DNA from: Spinacia oleracea
Lineage: Eukaryota > Streptophyta > Magnoliopsida > Caryophyllales > Amaranthaceae
Direction of reading: 5' to 3'
Assembly: GCF_020520425.1 (NCBI RefSeq)
Contig: NC_079489.1
Span: 21,476,001 to 21,540,000, forward strand
Length of the DNA: 64,000 nucleotides
The position numbers and the translations under genes were made by a program. The notes under the pieces were generated by a model, which saw nothing but the letters and a program-made list of their open reading frames with translations, did not search any database and had not been told where the DNA came from. The first letter of the stretch is position 1. Each line of letters opens with the position of its first letter. Below, one piece after another: positions 24,669-35,740 of this stretch.

Positions 24669-26688
24669 AATTTCTGAAAGTTATAATATTTTCTATACTC
24701 TTCTTTTTTAAATGTATAGTATTGGTATGTTGGGTCACTTGCCTGTGTTCTGTATGTGCTGTAGGTTTTCTTAAGTTATTCGTCTCAATAGGGAAAAATA
24801 CATATACATAGAAAAAGAGATCAATGTGTATGATCGTTAGTTTACCACAAACTACTTCCATTTTTGAGGAGATTGCCTGGATTACAATTGTATCAGTGAA
24901 CAATAAAATGGGTGTTTCCCGTTCTTGAATCTCATGTATTCATTCTACCTGCTCGCCTTTTTTACGCTTAGTGGTGCATCGAAATGAATAGAAATTTCCA
25001 AAGATGTACAAAGTTCAGATTCTTAAAAATGCTCAGCAAGACAAGGCAGCTTATAAGGATCTTCTATACCAACATTTCTTCGAAGTAGCTATTGGTAAGT
25101 TCAACATTGCCTCCAAAACTTAAATAAAATAGTTTAGTCGCTCCCACTATCGTATTGCTTCTGGAATCAATCTTCTAAACATTCTTCAACACCGTTAATT
25201 GCTTGGAACACGGTTTGTCAACCCAAAGCACAAGAAGGGTTGGGCCTTGGAAAACTAAACCATTAAATAGAGCATTTTTAGCGAAATTAGGTTGGAAAAT
25301 ACTAATAGATTCAAATAACTTATGAGTCACTTTTATTAAGATAAAGTATTTGAATTCTTCCTCCTTTTTCACGTGCAAAGCTAAGCAAAAAGATTCGCAA
25401 ATATGGCATGATATTTTAAAACAATGGGAATTATTTTACGAAAAAAGTATAAGATGGAAAATGGGGAATGGGAAATCAATCAAGTTTTGGTTTGATAATT
25501 GGATGGCGCAAGATAATCTTGTTACACTTCTTGCCAAGAATTTCGATTTAGTTGAGGAATCTTTGATGGTTTCAGACTTTATTCTTTCTTCCAAATAATG
25601 TGGACATGTCGAGACTTTCTCTTATTCTACCTCCGGACATTGTTCTCAAGATTAAAGGCGTACCTATTCCATTATACGACACTGATGATATACCAGTCGG
25701 GGGACCCTTTTTCAGAACTTTTAATGTAAAATCAGCTACTTGGTTCGCCCATAGCCTTCCTACTGGCGAGCCAAATTGGCCTTATGCCTGGATATGGAAT
25801 CTGAATATCCCTCGGAAACTACACATCTTCATGTGGCAAATCTGCCACAATTAGTATTCCTGCTAGAGACACTCTCTTAAGTCGTCATATCCTCCCCTTC
25901 GACGTTTTCCCACTCTGCAATACCTGCACAGAAAATATGATCCATCTTTTATTTATTGCCCAATCTCCAAAACTGTGTGGAATCTACCGACCACTTATCA
26001 AGTGGTTAGACTCCTCTTTTCAACCCACTGATTTACAAGACATCCTCATCTCTCTAATAAAAATTTCCTACCACACTAGATTTTTTTTATTTTATAATTT
26101 GGTCCTTATGGCAAGAGCGGCGTTTATAAAAAGCCCTTCTCAGCTTTCACCGAATGGCAATTAAGACTGCAAGTTATTTTCCATCAACTACAAGGTACCC
26201 GTTTCTTCTTTAAATCTACTTCCAATCACCCGACGCCTCATCCCTCCACCTTACTTGTTCGGTGGTTTCCTCCCCCCTCGTGAGCCTACAAACTCAACTT
26301 CGCTGGCTCAAACAAATATTCCTCTGCGGCCCAGGAGGTGTCATCACTGGAGATTCACAAGGGGTGTGTATTTCAGCATGCACTTTCAACATAGGCACTA
26401 CTCAAGCATTTATGGTTGAAGCATTGGCCCTTTACAAAAGAATTCAAGAAGTTCACAATCTAACCTCAAGCATCTTCACATTGAAGCCTTGAAGGGGACA
26501 ATCTGCTTGTCATTAATTCTATTAGAGGCCCCCATTCTCTAGAAATTACAACACATCATCTTCTAATTCAATCTTTGGATTTGTGGGAAATCAAGCATAT
26601 TTACCGAAAAGCTAATTAGGCAGCAACTTGGAAAGCGAATGTAGGTCACTTAGTTTCTAGTAATATATATATTGATTTTTGTAATAGC

Positions 26689-27295
26689 CAGTGGCGGATC
26701 CAGAATTTATATATTGGATGGGCCAAAACTAAATAATTGTTCTCTATATATTTTTGTAAAAATATTATTAAATCAATATACTTGGAGATACGTCTAATTA
26801 CTATGAGTTAGATGTTTTGGAGCTCTTCCTCAATCGTATAATAAAAAGCTACACAAAAAGAATTTGAAATTGAAATAAGCTTGTAATTGTTGTTAACCAA
26901 AACAATATTGTCTATAAAATTTATTGAATTTTTATCAAGTGATGGACTAAATGTTTCAGTTAAACTAACTTAAATATAGTATAACATCCAAAATATTTTC
27001 TAAAATAAAAAAAACATCCAAAATACATTAATCAATTTAACGGAAAAATATAGAAATAAAAAATGGTTAATTATAGGCTAGAAAATATGAACTAAAGATA
27101 TTTTGTTACTTGTGCTGGGATTCGAACCCTTATCAAAGGGGAGAGAGAAAAAGGTAGTCTAAATAGCCATATTTCCATTCCAACTAAGCTGTTATAACTG
27201 TGTGGTACACACATGAAACAAAAGTAGTTAGTATATTTTTCTGGTTGATGGGGCGGGCCAAGACCCACCCAGGCCCGCCCCAGTATCCGCCATTG
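26689..27295. mobile_element. Non-autonomous hAT element nested in the LINE
   Basis: The inverted ends are CAGTGGCGGAT / CAATGGCGGAT, with the exact 8-bp duplication GTAATAGC (26681-26688, 27296-27303). This is the hAT pattern. The 607-bp body has no transposase frame. It includes a tRNA-like stretch at 27117-27192. Confidence 0.88.
27117..27192 (-). other. tRNA-like/SINE-like sequence inside the hAT element
   Basis: On the minus strand an A-box-like AGCTTAGTTGG is followed about 50 bases later by a B-box GGGTTCGAATCCC. No cloverleaf could be completed by eye, so I call it a pol III-type remnant, not a tRNA gene. Confidence 0.4.
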
Positions 27296-27498
27296 GTAAT
27301 AGCTCTAGATTGTCGTTGATTGTTTAAAATGAGTACTTAGGAATTCCCCTAGTGCGGAGGGTTTCCTAATTTATTTTCTTACCTTATAAAAAAAAAATTC
27401 TCCTCATATTTGTTCTAGTTTTATGTATCTTAGAAAACTAAAAACAAAATTACCGAAACCAAATAAATAGTTTTTTGTAAACTAGACCATACTTTGTA

Positions 27499-27924
27499 TC
27501 TATTTACATTATAATAAAAGACACAGGGAGTGACATGTATCACTCCTTGAAAAGATTTCCAACCAATTTTTTTTTCCTAAAAAAACTTTACTTTATTTTT
27601 CAATTTGCTAAGAAAATGATTTTTAGTAATATTTTAATCAAATTTTTATACTAATATTGAAATTTTATTTACTCAATATTTTGGTCAAATTAGCATATTA
27701 GTATATCAAATATTTTGGTAAATTAGCATATATCAAGCATATAAAATATGTAATACTTGGTCGAAAATTGCATACATTGTATTAGATGATTAAATGACTA
27801 TGTTCAAGATTTATTAATTATGCAATAACTTTAAGGAGAAAAATATTTCAGTACGTCAAATACATTATAAAAAATTAGTCAAATGATTTTAGAATATTCC
27901 TACATGCACGGGAGCTAATCTAGT
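27499..27924 (+). mobile_element. Possible short Helitron
   Basis: It starts TCTATTTACATTATAATAAA after an A and ends GCACGGGAGCTAATCTAGT. The following base is C, not the expected T, so support is moderate. The body is AT-rich and non-coding. Confidence 0.42.
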
Positions 27925-28116
27925 CACGTAAAATCAAATTGAAAGCTAGGAAGGATACCACACATGTTTTCGGCTCTGCGCTCAAAACTAAATTGCATGT
28001 CAATATACATTTTATAAAATCAATTATCAATTCTGAAATGCTACTAAATTCAACCCTAGACACGATCTTTATGGAGATGATATTATCCTTTTTCTAGTTT
28101 CATAAATATTTATCTA

Positions 28117-28387
28117 CTACCTCCGTTCCTAAATGATCTTTACGGTTACTATTTGCACGGTAATTAAGGAATTTTGGTGAACATGTGATGGTGGGGTAAC
28201 AAATGGAAAATGAGTGGCTATAAATTGTCCACCAATGTGAGTGGGTGGAAACTAATATTAAAGTATTGTGAGTGGGTAAGTTATGGTGGGCCAAATAAGA
28301 GTAAAAATGGAATAAAGTAGAAGTGTAAAGAACTTTCAGGAACGGACTAAAACGGAAAGCGTAAAGAACTTTTAGGAACGGAGGTAG
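28117..28387. mobile_element. Stowaway MITE upstream of the ubiquitin-eL40-like gene
   Basis: The inverted ends (CTACCTCCGTTCCTAAA... and the inverse of CTACCTCCGTTCCTAAAAG) are flanked by TA. It lies about 145 bp before the start codon at 28533, so it may contribute to the promoter. Confidence 0.85.
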
Positions 28388-28532
28388 TATAAGATTTTTC
28401 AACAAGCTTGGCCCCCAAGTTTAGGGAGTGAAAGAGGATAAATTACTCAATTTTGCAAACTCGTTCAACAGCTAAGACCCACAAAAAAAAACACAAAACC
28501 TAAAAACAAGAAGAAGATTAACATTTTTGAAA

Positions 28533-28991
28533 ATGCAAATCTTTGTGCAAACTCTTAAAGGAACAACTCTAACCCTAGATGTAGAACCAAAAAACACTAT
28601 CAACGACCTGAAATCAAAGATTGAAGAACATGAAGGAATTCCAAAAGTCGAACAACGCCTTGTTTTAGGTAACATGGAATTAGTTGAAGATGAAAATGAG
28701 ATTGAAAGTGAAGAAAGAGGAGGATGTAGTCTTTCACATTATGGCATTGAGAAGGGTTCAACCATTCACCTTACCTCAAGGCTTGTTGGTGGTGGAATAT
28801 ATCAATATTCATTACTCGTATCGCCACGTTTGGCGGTCTTAGCCTACCAAAGTAGGCTTAACAAGAAGGTTTGTCGCAAGTGTTATGCTCGACTCTCACC
28901 AAATGCTACCAATTGCCGCAAGAAGAAGTGTGGTCATAGCAACCAATTGCGCCCTAAAAAGGTCTGGAGGTACCTTCACCATTTAGGATAG
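28533..28991 (+). CDS. Diverged, intronless ubiquitin-ribosomal protein eL40 fusion-like gene
   Basis: 152 residues. Residues 1-87 are ubiquitin-like ([17 protein letters not shown]...) and 88-152 correspond to ribosomal protein eL40. The start is the ATG that aligns with Met1 of ubiquitin. Normal family members release ubiquitin from eL40 after Gly-Gly. Here Gly86-Gly87 is present but preceded by RLV instead of RLR. An ~11-residue acidic insertion follows position 50. By alignment, the lysines equal to K6, K11 and K48 are lost (Q, T and M), while K27, K29 and K63 remain. The eL40 zinc site is intact (C114, C117, C128, C133). The usual ending KKKIK is replaced by [11 protein letters not shown]. 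The absence of introns and the divergence suggest an old retrocopy that still has an open frame. Whether it is expressed is unknown. Confidence 0.72.
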   Translation: MQIFVQTLKGTTLTLDVEPKNTINDLKSKIEEHEGIPKVEQRLVLGNMELVEDENEIESEERGGCSLSHYGIEKGSTIHLTSRLVGGGIYQYSLLVSPRLAVLAYQSRLNKKVCRKCYARLSPNATNCRKKKCGHSNQLRPKKVWRYLHHLG

Positions 28992-29213
28992 TGATCATGA
29001 ATATAAATGGTCTATGAAAATGTGCGAAAATTATCTTCATTAAATAGGATAACATTGGATTCATATATCTACAAGACTTCAAATATTTACATGCAGTTTC
29101 ATATTCCATAGTATTTGGCTATTTACAATTTACAATCTCATTTGTCAAATCCAATTCTGTACAAAATTTTCTTCCTCAACTTAAATAGTAAATACGAGTA
29201 TAACCTAACTATG

Positions 29214-32200
29214 CTAACTAATAGCAACCCCATTGCTAAGCTCTTTACTGTAAATTTGAATTAAGCCACTTTCATCAGCAATGGGAAGCTTCTCCTCGAG
29301 CATAATTTTATATTGCCCGTCTTTATCATCAATATTGCGCATCATTTCAACCTGCAAATTGAAAAGAGAAGAAACGATGAATTATCAAACTAACTGAGTC
29401 ACTGTAATTAAATATATTTACTCTGTATAATTTTGTCTGTTAATGAAGTAGACATACTAAAAGTATTAAAAATCTTACAGAAGATCAAGAAAGTAAGCTA
29501 GAGTAAGGCTCTAGTTTCTAGTCTGGCTTGGTCTGGTTTTATGCGAGTGTTTTTTGCTTTTTCTGGTCTGATTTTTCTGGTTTGACTTTTCTGGTTTAGA
29601 CTTTTCTGGTCTTGTCTAATAAGCAATAAGAAGAAGGTGAAAAGAACGTAGCATAAGTGTGTAGTTTGAAGTATGAAAGCAATTCAAAGAGCATTATGGT
29701 AGATGACAAAAGTGCATTAGGATATAGTATTGACAGTTGCCAAGAGAAAGCAGGCATCCATATTATACCTGCTTCTGGAATGAATCAAATTCATCAGAGC
29801 TCAGGGAACCATCACTGTTTGAATCAAGAAGCCGCATCATCTCTTGTGCATCCTCCTTTTGGGCACCAAGTTCTTCCATGACTTCCATTAGTTCCTCAAT
29901 GCTAATCCTACCATCACCATTTTTGTCCAGCAAGAAAAATACTCTATCTTTCTGATGAATCTCTGAGTTGTACACAGACGGAAGATCCTTGAGACGCAAA
30001 GCTGCCAACTCTGCTGCAGCCACCATAAGGGCCTTGAGTCGTTTTGCCTGAGCACGTCAAGAAAATGAATTAAGATGAAATTCACTTATGTGTATGTGAG
30101 TACTTTACCCAGTTTGTTTCATATATAAAACATTACTCATGATTCAAAAGACTGAACTAAATTCAAAGACAGCTTACCTCTTCTGGACCTGTAAGACCAC
30201 TTTTGTATAATGAATGGGATGCTGTTCCACCAGCTGCTAACATATCCATCTGTGTAGTTCGTATCTGTATTTCCATCAGCGGCACTGCATGTCCATCATC
30301 ACTCACATCAACAGACATGTGTAAGCTCTTGTACCCATTTGCTTTTGGTTTAGCTATATAGTCTTTTGCTCTATGAGGCATTTCTTTCCATAAAGACAGG
30401 ACAATTTCTCGAGCCCTGTAGCATGCCTTATGTTCTACTTCTGTCATATCAACACCAGGCTTGGTCTTCAACACTACTCTCAAGCCCATGACGTCATTTA
30501 CCTCCTCAGGTTTACGACCATCTTTAAGAAGCTTTTTCATGGTGCTATAACGACTTTTATATCGACCTTTGACTGAAATATTATCAACCATACTCTGTAA
30601 TGATGGATCCATACTCAAAGATTCAAGTAAGTGATCTCTACGTAGATCTATTAAATCCTTGCTACACTTCTCGTACCTCTTCAACCATGTATCAACATAG
30701 AGGTAAGAAGAAGGAAACAAGTATCTGAATGATAAATCCTCCAACTCCAGTGATAAGAAGTATGTTCCCACAGCATGAGCTAAAGGAGCGTGTACTTTCA
30801 TAACCTCAAGAGAAATAATCTGTTGCTGATATCTTGGAAGGTAATCCAGATGTCTCATCATATCAAGCCTCAACACAAGATCTAAGACCACAGCCCTGAT
30901 ATCATAATATGTCAGACAAAACCTCCTTATTGCAGCTGCGTTATCATCATCCAGAAGCTCAGCTTTAAATGGAGCTTTTTTTACACGTAGGCTTTCATGC
31001 AGTAAATGGGCAGTTCCAGTTCCTATCCGATCTTTCACTTGATGTATAGAGATTGCACCAGCCTCCCAAACTTCCCTTAGTATTCCTGCTGCAATTACTT
31101 CAGCATCCATCTGCAGCCATCAGTTGGAAGAAGATTTCAGTTGCTGCATAACCATTTTTTACAGGACTCAAAACAATCTTATGATGCACCGTAGATTACA
31201 GCAGTCACACACTTTTTATATCTTCACTAAACTCTTCCATGTTTTGGCTCAGGTCAAGTTCAGGTTAAGCAAGATTTCAAGTTGTTTTAAGCAGGTCGGG
31301 TTTGAACAATTCAAACTTATTTTGCGAGTTTACAATACGTTTTTTCTTAATGTATTGGAGTATATAACATAGTATAGAACATTAGCTTGTAGTTAGTTTG
31401 TTACTTAGTATAAATACACTAGATTTGTACTATCTCAATTAGTTACACAATTAATAAAAATGTAGTCTCTTATTCTTTACTCTCAGCCACGAGCTCCTCA
31501 AGCTCATCAATGGCTTCCTTAGTTTTCCTTCCTTCTTTCTTCTTCTTTCCTCCTTCACTCACAAATTCAACATGGTATCAGAGCGGGAACGATCCCGGCT
31601 CTTCAATTCCGCATTAAACTTCTGTTCGAATCAAATTACCAATTCGTCAAAATTTCCCCAAATTTTCTGCTTCGAAATTTTTGCTCGAATTGGGTCAAAA
31701 TTCGACGAATTAGGGTCTTAATTCGCCCTAATATCTTCTAAATTTGCACACAAATCTTCTCTAGAACCTTGAATTAAACAATTTTTTGATTCTTGAGTTT
31801 TCCCCAAATTCTAGGGTTCTTGAATTTTTTTGAAATATTTGCACGAATCTGGTATTGTTGGTAGATTCTTGAAGCAATTTGTGATTCTACGTTCTTCGGT
31901 GTTTTTAATCGAAAGATTGACCGGACTTTTTGATCGGAGGTTTGATCTGTGATCGATTTGGTTGCAATTTCTGACCGTGCTCTTCCGTCGTTGTCTTCTT
32001 CGACGCCTGCTTCTGGTACTTCGAGGTTTGATTTACCCAAACTTTTCTCTGGTTATGAGTTTCGATTTATGGGTTTGGTTAATGGGTTGATGAATGTTGG
32101 TGAATTTGAGGGTGATTTTCTCAATTTTAGCGTCGTTCTTGAAGAAATTCCAGGGTTTAATTCCCAATTTTGTTTGTTCAAATTGAATTGTGATTCTTGA

Positions 32201-34544
32201 GTTCGTTTCCGTGATTTCTTGGCTTCCTCTGTCGATGATGTATTGCTTCGCCCTAATTAGATTGGTTTCTTGGTAATTGATAGATTCAATAGAGTTTCCC
32301 CACTTTAATTTTTGTGGGTATTGGACATTCAAGATTCTCCTCTATTCTGGAGTTCCTTTAAGTTTTTTTTTTCTTTCCCAGTGATATTGGTGATTCATGT
32401 GGGTTTGATAACTTTCCCACTCTTGGCTTAACACTATTCAAGAATACATTTTACTTTGATATTAGTCCAACTTATGTGGGATATGGGCTGTATGCACATA
32501 GTGAATTGCTCTGTCCTATTTGGTGCGATTATTTCATGGGGTTTCCTCTAGCTCTTTCTCTCACAACATGGGGCAGGATATGTGGATCTTGCTGCCATAT
32601 CCACTGCAATAATGCCGATGATATTTCCACCACTGAAGTGGTATCTTGTTCTCTGCTCATACATAATAGCACCTGCATTTGCTTTTAGCAACTCTTATAG
32701 AACAGGACTTAGAGATTGGACACTACTGTTGTAGCAATGGAGATACTTAGTCCTCAGAAATTGGACTGACTATTTGGCAGTTTGTTGGATTCTTATCGGG
32801 GGCAACACTGCAATTCAGCAGATTTTGTACTGTCTGTAAGAAGACTGTTGGATTTGGGTAGTTCATGATTGAACATTGGAATGAAGTATTGAAGTGTGAG
32901 TTGTTTTATTGAAGATGATGGAGGTTCGTTGTTGATTGTTGGCATGATTTGTTGCCAGTTTTAGGTTGAAGTTTTTTTTTCTTTTGAATGTTGGCACGAT
33001 TCAACATTTCTTTCCAGCAACAGATCTGGAGTTCAGTACCTGTATAATCAGGTCAATTTTGTTCATTTTTCCCAGCAACAGATCTGGAGAATCAGAACCT
33101 GTAAAAGCAGGTCAATTTTGTAACCCAAAGAGGTCAGTTTTCATTGATCCATTGTGATCATTCTTTTGATGAGACCCATTGAGGCTCATTTCTTCAAGGC
33201 AATATTGGACGTTGCAGTTTGATATGAGCAGTTGGTACAACAGCAACAGCAGTGGCCAACATATATGCTTGTTCATGAGGAGTTCTTGGTGCAAAGTTAA
33301 TGAAAGAGTCTGTTTTGAAGCTTTCAAACTGAAGATGTTTACACCATCTCCAGTTTGAGGGGGGGTATTGGAGTATATAACATAGTATAGAACATTAGCT
33401 TGTAGTTAGTTTGTTACTTAGTATAAATACTCTAGATTTGTACTATCTCAATTAGTTACACAATTAATAAAAATGTAGTCTCTTGTTCTTTACTCTCAGC
33501 CACGAGCTCCTCAAGCTCATCAATGGCTTCCTTAGTTTTCCTTCCTTCTTTCTTCTTCTTTCCTCCTTCACTCACAAATTCAACATAATGGCCTTCAAGA
33601 TTTCAAGTCAGTATTCTTTGAATTTGACTCGGGTAGAGTCAGTTTTCGACAGGTCTACTTGCAAGTTGCAACAATGAAGTAAAAGATAGCTACTAATAGG
33701 TTGTATCCTATATTCCTATAGACATGACCATAATGATAATTACTAATTCTAGGAATATTCCATAATCAACATAACACAGGTTACATAAGTATGATCACAA
33801 GAACAATGCTTTCCCCTCAAAATAAAAAAGTTGTTTCATCAATTCGTTTTTTCACAAAAAATACAGTTGGGGAGGAGAAATTCGATCTTGTGACCTGTTA
33901 TTAAACAGCCCCTCCAGATTAACCACTAGGCCAAAGCATGAATCACACCAAAATTGGCAGGGGTATTATTAATAAACAAGCTACAAACAATTACGCAACG
34001 TTTGAAAATAAACAAATCCAAATTTAAAAAGGGCATGAATCACATAAACCAAATGATTCAAAAAAACATACTCAAAAAAAATCATAGCAAGGGGGAGGGG
34101 AAAGTGAAGAATTAAAAATAGCCGAGATACAACCTATATAATACAAATTGGATAGAAAAGCGGAACCTGAAGATCGGCGAGAAGAACGGCAACAGACAAC
34201 GCTTTAGAGAGAGGGGACCTGCCATCAGGAGAAAGAGGGAGAGTCTGCAAAATTGGAATGGAAAGTTTCAAAGCCTTAAAAAGGATGCGCGACGAGCTGG
34301 TCGATAATACATTGTAGTTCATTCTTTCAGTGAGCTGATTGAAAGCTCCGACTAGCTCCACCACCATCTTTCCACCGGGCTGCTCCAGCACCGTCGTCGG
34401 TATTTCCTTCGCCACCGATGCTCGGATACCGGCGACGGTTTTCCGGCGGCGGAGGAGTGTGGTTGAACCGTGGAAGATTGGAATTAGGGTTTTGAGATTA
34501 GGGATTATTGAGTGGAGAGTGAAGTCGTGTGATCGGAGCTCCAT
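29214..34544 (-). CDS. CRSH: CRSH: calcium-activated RelA/SpoT homologue (plastid (p)ppGpp synthase)
   Basis: There are four coding exons on the minus strand: 34544-34167, 31110-30178, 30047-29769 and 29351-29214. All have GT/AG borders and phase 0, giving 575 residues. The enzyme makes (p)ppGpp from GTP/GDP and ATP in chloroplasts in response to calcium. The N-terminus (~1-45) is basic and Ser/Thr-rich like a transit peptide. The conserved CRSH start ('GGKMVVELVGAF') follows. The region equal to the HD hydrolase is degenerate, as usual in CRSH. The synthetase domain (~300-425) has 'KGRYKSRYSTMKKL', 'DVMGLRV' (Gly335, the residue whose loss inactivates other RSHs), 'KANGYKSLH' and 'EIQIRTTQMDMLA'. 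Two canonical EF-hands lie at 478-489 (DKNGDGRISIEE) and 512-523 (DSNSDGSLSSDE). All key residues look intact. Intron 1 (3 kb) holds a copia-type insertion. The gene is convergent with the ubiquitin-eL40-like gene. Confidence 0.95.
31353..33585 (+). mobile_element. Young non-autonomous Ty1/copia element in CRSH intron 1
   Basis: Two 220-bp LTRs (31353-31572 and 33366-33585) differ at only two positions that I could find. They start TATTGGAG (the usual TG is TA) and end TTCAACA. The 5-bp duplication TAATG flanks the element (31348-31352, 33586-33590). A tRNA-iMet primer site TGGTATCAGAGC begins at 31573. A purine tract TTTGAGGGGGGG precedes the 3' LTR. The 1.8-kb interior lacks gag-pol domains; one short frame (31949-32200) is not recognised. 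It lies antisense to CRSH. Confidence 0.93.
33880..33950 (-). mobile_element. tRNA-derived SINE relic in CRSH intron 1
   Basis: On the minus strand an A-box-like TGGCCTAGTGGTTAA is followed by a B-box-like GATCGAATTTC. The overall text resembles the tRNA-like head of plant SINEs. The rest of the element is not clear. Confidence 0.5.
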
Positions 34545-35260
34545 TGAAGAGAGAGAACGTGTAAGAATTGTCTGGTTGGGTGAGTGAGCTCAATCAATCA
34601 GCATGGGTAATTCCGGATTGGCTCTTGTTGGTTACTGACTTACTGGTGTTTTGTGGTCGTTATTCGTTAATGTAGACTCTGGTCAATGTTTGACACGTGG
34701 CTTTGGGTTTGCCACCCGAATCTAAAGTTGGCCCTGGCCGAGTGGCCGTGCCGTAATTTCAAAGAAACGGCCCGGGCACCGGCCAAGCTCACATATGCTT
34801 GTGTTGTGTTTTCGGCTTAAGCCAAATTTAGTTCAACAATCTAATGTGTTTTGTCGTGTTTTTATACAAAGTATGGCTTAAGCTCAACTCATGACCCTGT
34901 GCTCGTATTGGCCATGCTTTTTTCTGTGCAATGTGCATGTACCTGGCTCATAGTCATCTTACCAAAGTTGATGATGTAACTTAGATGATCTAATGTTTAG
35001 AACTTCAGACTAACCACTAACACTTTAAGTATTTCAAGTCGTCAAAACTTATTTATGCTAATTAAAACTAAAATCTTATGTGTCGAAGTTTAGTTGTCAC
35101 ATATAGGCGCCGCGTAGACTATGCGTCATCAAAATATTTTTACTATCAATGTAATATTTTTACTATGAAAATAGGTAAATAAGATAGCCGATATGAATAA
35201 GGAAACAAATTAAAATATTCAAATTTTCCAACATTTGTTTTTATATTTTAGTTTGCACAC
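34545..35260. other. Upstream region of CRSH; otherwise featureless
   Basis: This holds the CRSH 5'UTR/promoter. Pyrimidine-rich sequence lies just upstream of the ATG on the minus strand. A GC-richer stretch (34730-34790) and then AT-rich DNA follow. I see no coding sequence or transposon end that I can support. Confidence 0.4.
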
Positions 35261-35261
35261 A

Positions 35262-35430
35262 CGGTTCACCGGAGCTTAGCTCCCGACTACATCCGGATCC
35301 GACCCGCGTCGCACACCTTACTTTGGTGGGTGAGTCTGCCAACAAGAGTTTCTGCATACAGCGAGATTCGAACCCGAGACCTCCCTTAAGCGGCATCAAA
35401 CTGCTTACCACTTGAGTCTACTCTATCTAT
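35262..35430 (-). mobile_element. tRNA-derived SINE
   Basis: On the minus strand it has an A-box ACTCAAGTGG and a B-box GGGTTCGAATCTC about 35 bases apart. A GC-rich body (GTGCGACGCGGGTCGGATCC) follows, typical of plant SINE families. No clean target duplication was found. Confidence 0.7.
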
Positions 35431-35673
35431 GTTGGTCAACAGTTTTTTTATAACATGTATAATAGGTTATATAAGTTAAATATTTTAATTTCCAATTTAA
35501 ATCATGACACGGTTTAAAGGTCGAGTTTTATTTAATTTGGCTGACTCGAACTTGTTTTAGACTTGGTATATGATATTGCTCCACTAAAGAATTCCAATTA
35601 TGTGATAAACTAGAATGATGGATTATAGAAAAAAGGCAACAAGTATCATTATAATGTTCAAACAACCTTTTAC

Positions 35674-35713
35674 AAGAAGAAGAAGAAGAAGAAGAAGAAG
35701 AAGAAGAAGAAGA
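35674..35713. repeat. (GAA)n microsatellite
   Basis: About 13 AAG/GAA units lie just downstream of the pectinesterase stop codon. Confidence 0.9.
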
Positions 35714-35740
35714 ATGTGCATAAAGCATAATGTTACATAG

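Larger units (their letters stand above)
25130..27393 (+). mobile_element. 3' part of a LINE (RT C-terminus, zf-RVT, RNase H, tail), broken
   Basis: Downstream of the TMPIT gene, frames on the plus strand match plant L1 elements in order. The RT C-terminal segment reads, with stops, 'INWDTV'-like text at ~25190-25350. Next comes 'RWKMGNGKSIKFWFDNW' (25450-25500). The zf-RVT region follows ('NIPRKLHIFMWQICHN' 25810-25850, then CxxC..HL with frame changes to ~25970). An RNase H-like stretch spans ~26260-26640. An hAT element (26689-27295) splits the 3' end, which resumes at 27304 and finishes in an A run near 27385. Several stops and frameshifts mean it is dead. The 5' half is missing, as in typical truncated insertions. 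Confidence 0.8.

Noticed and set aside
27117-27192. A tRNA gene
   Set aside because: A and B boxes are present, but no acceptor stem or full cloverleaf can be drawn.
29657-29955. Plus-strand open frames opposite the CRSH EF-hand exon
   Set aside because: They are antisense to a clear coding exon and have no resemblance of their own.
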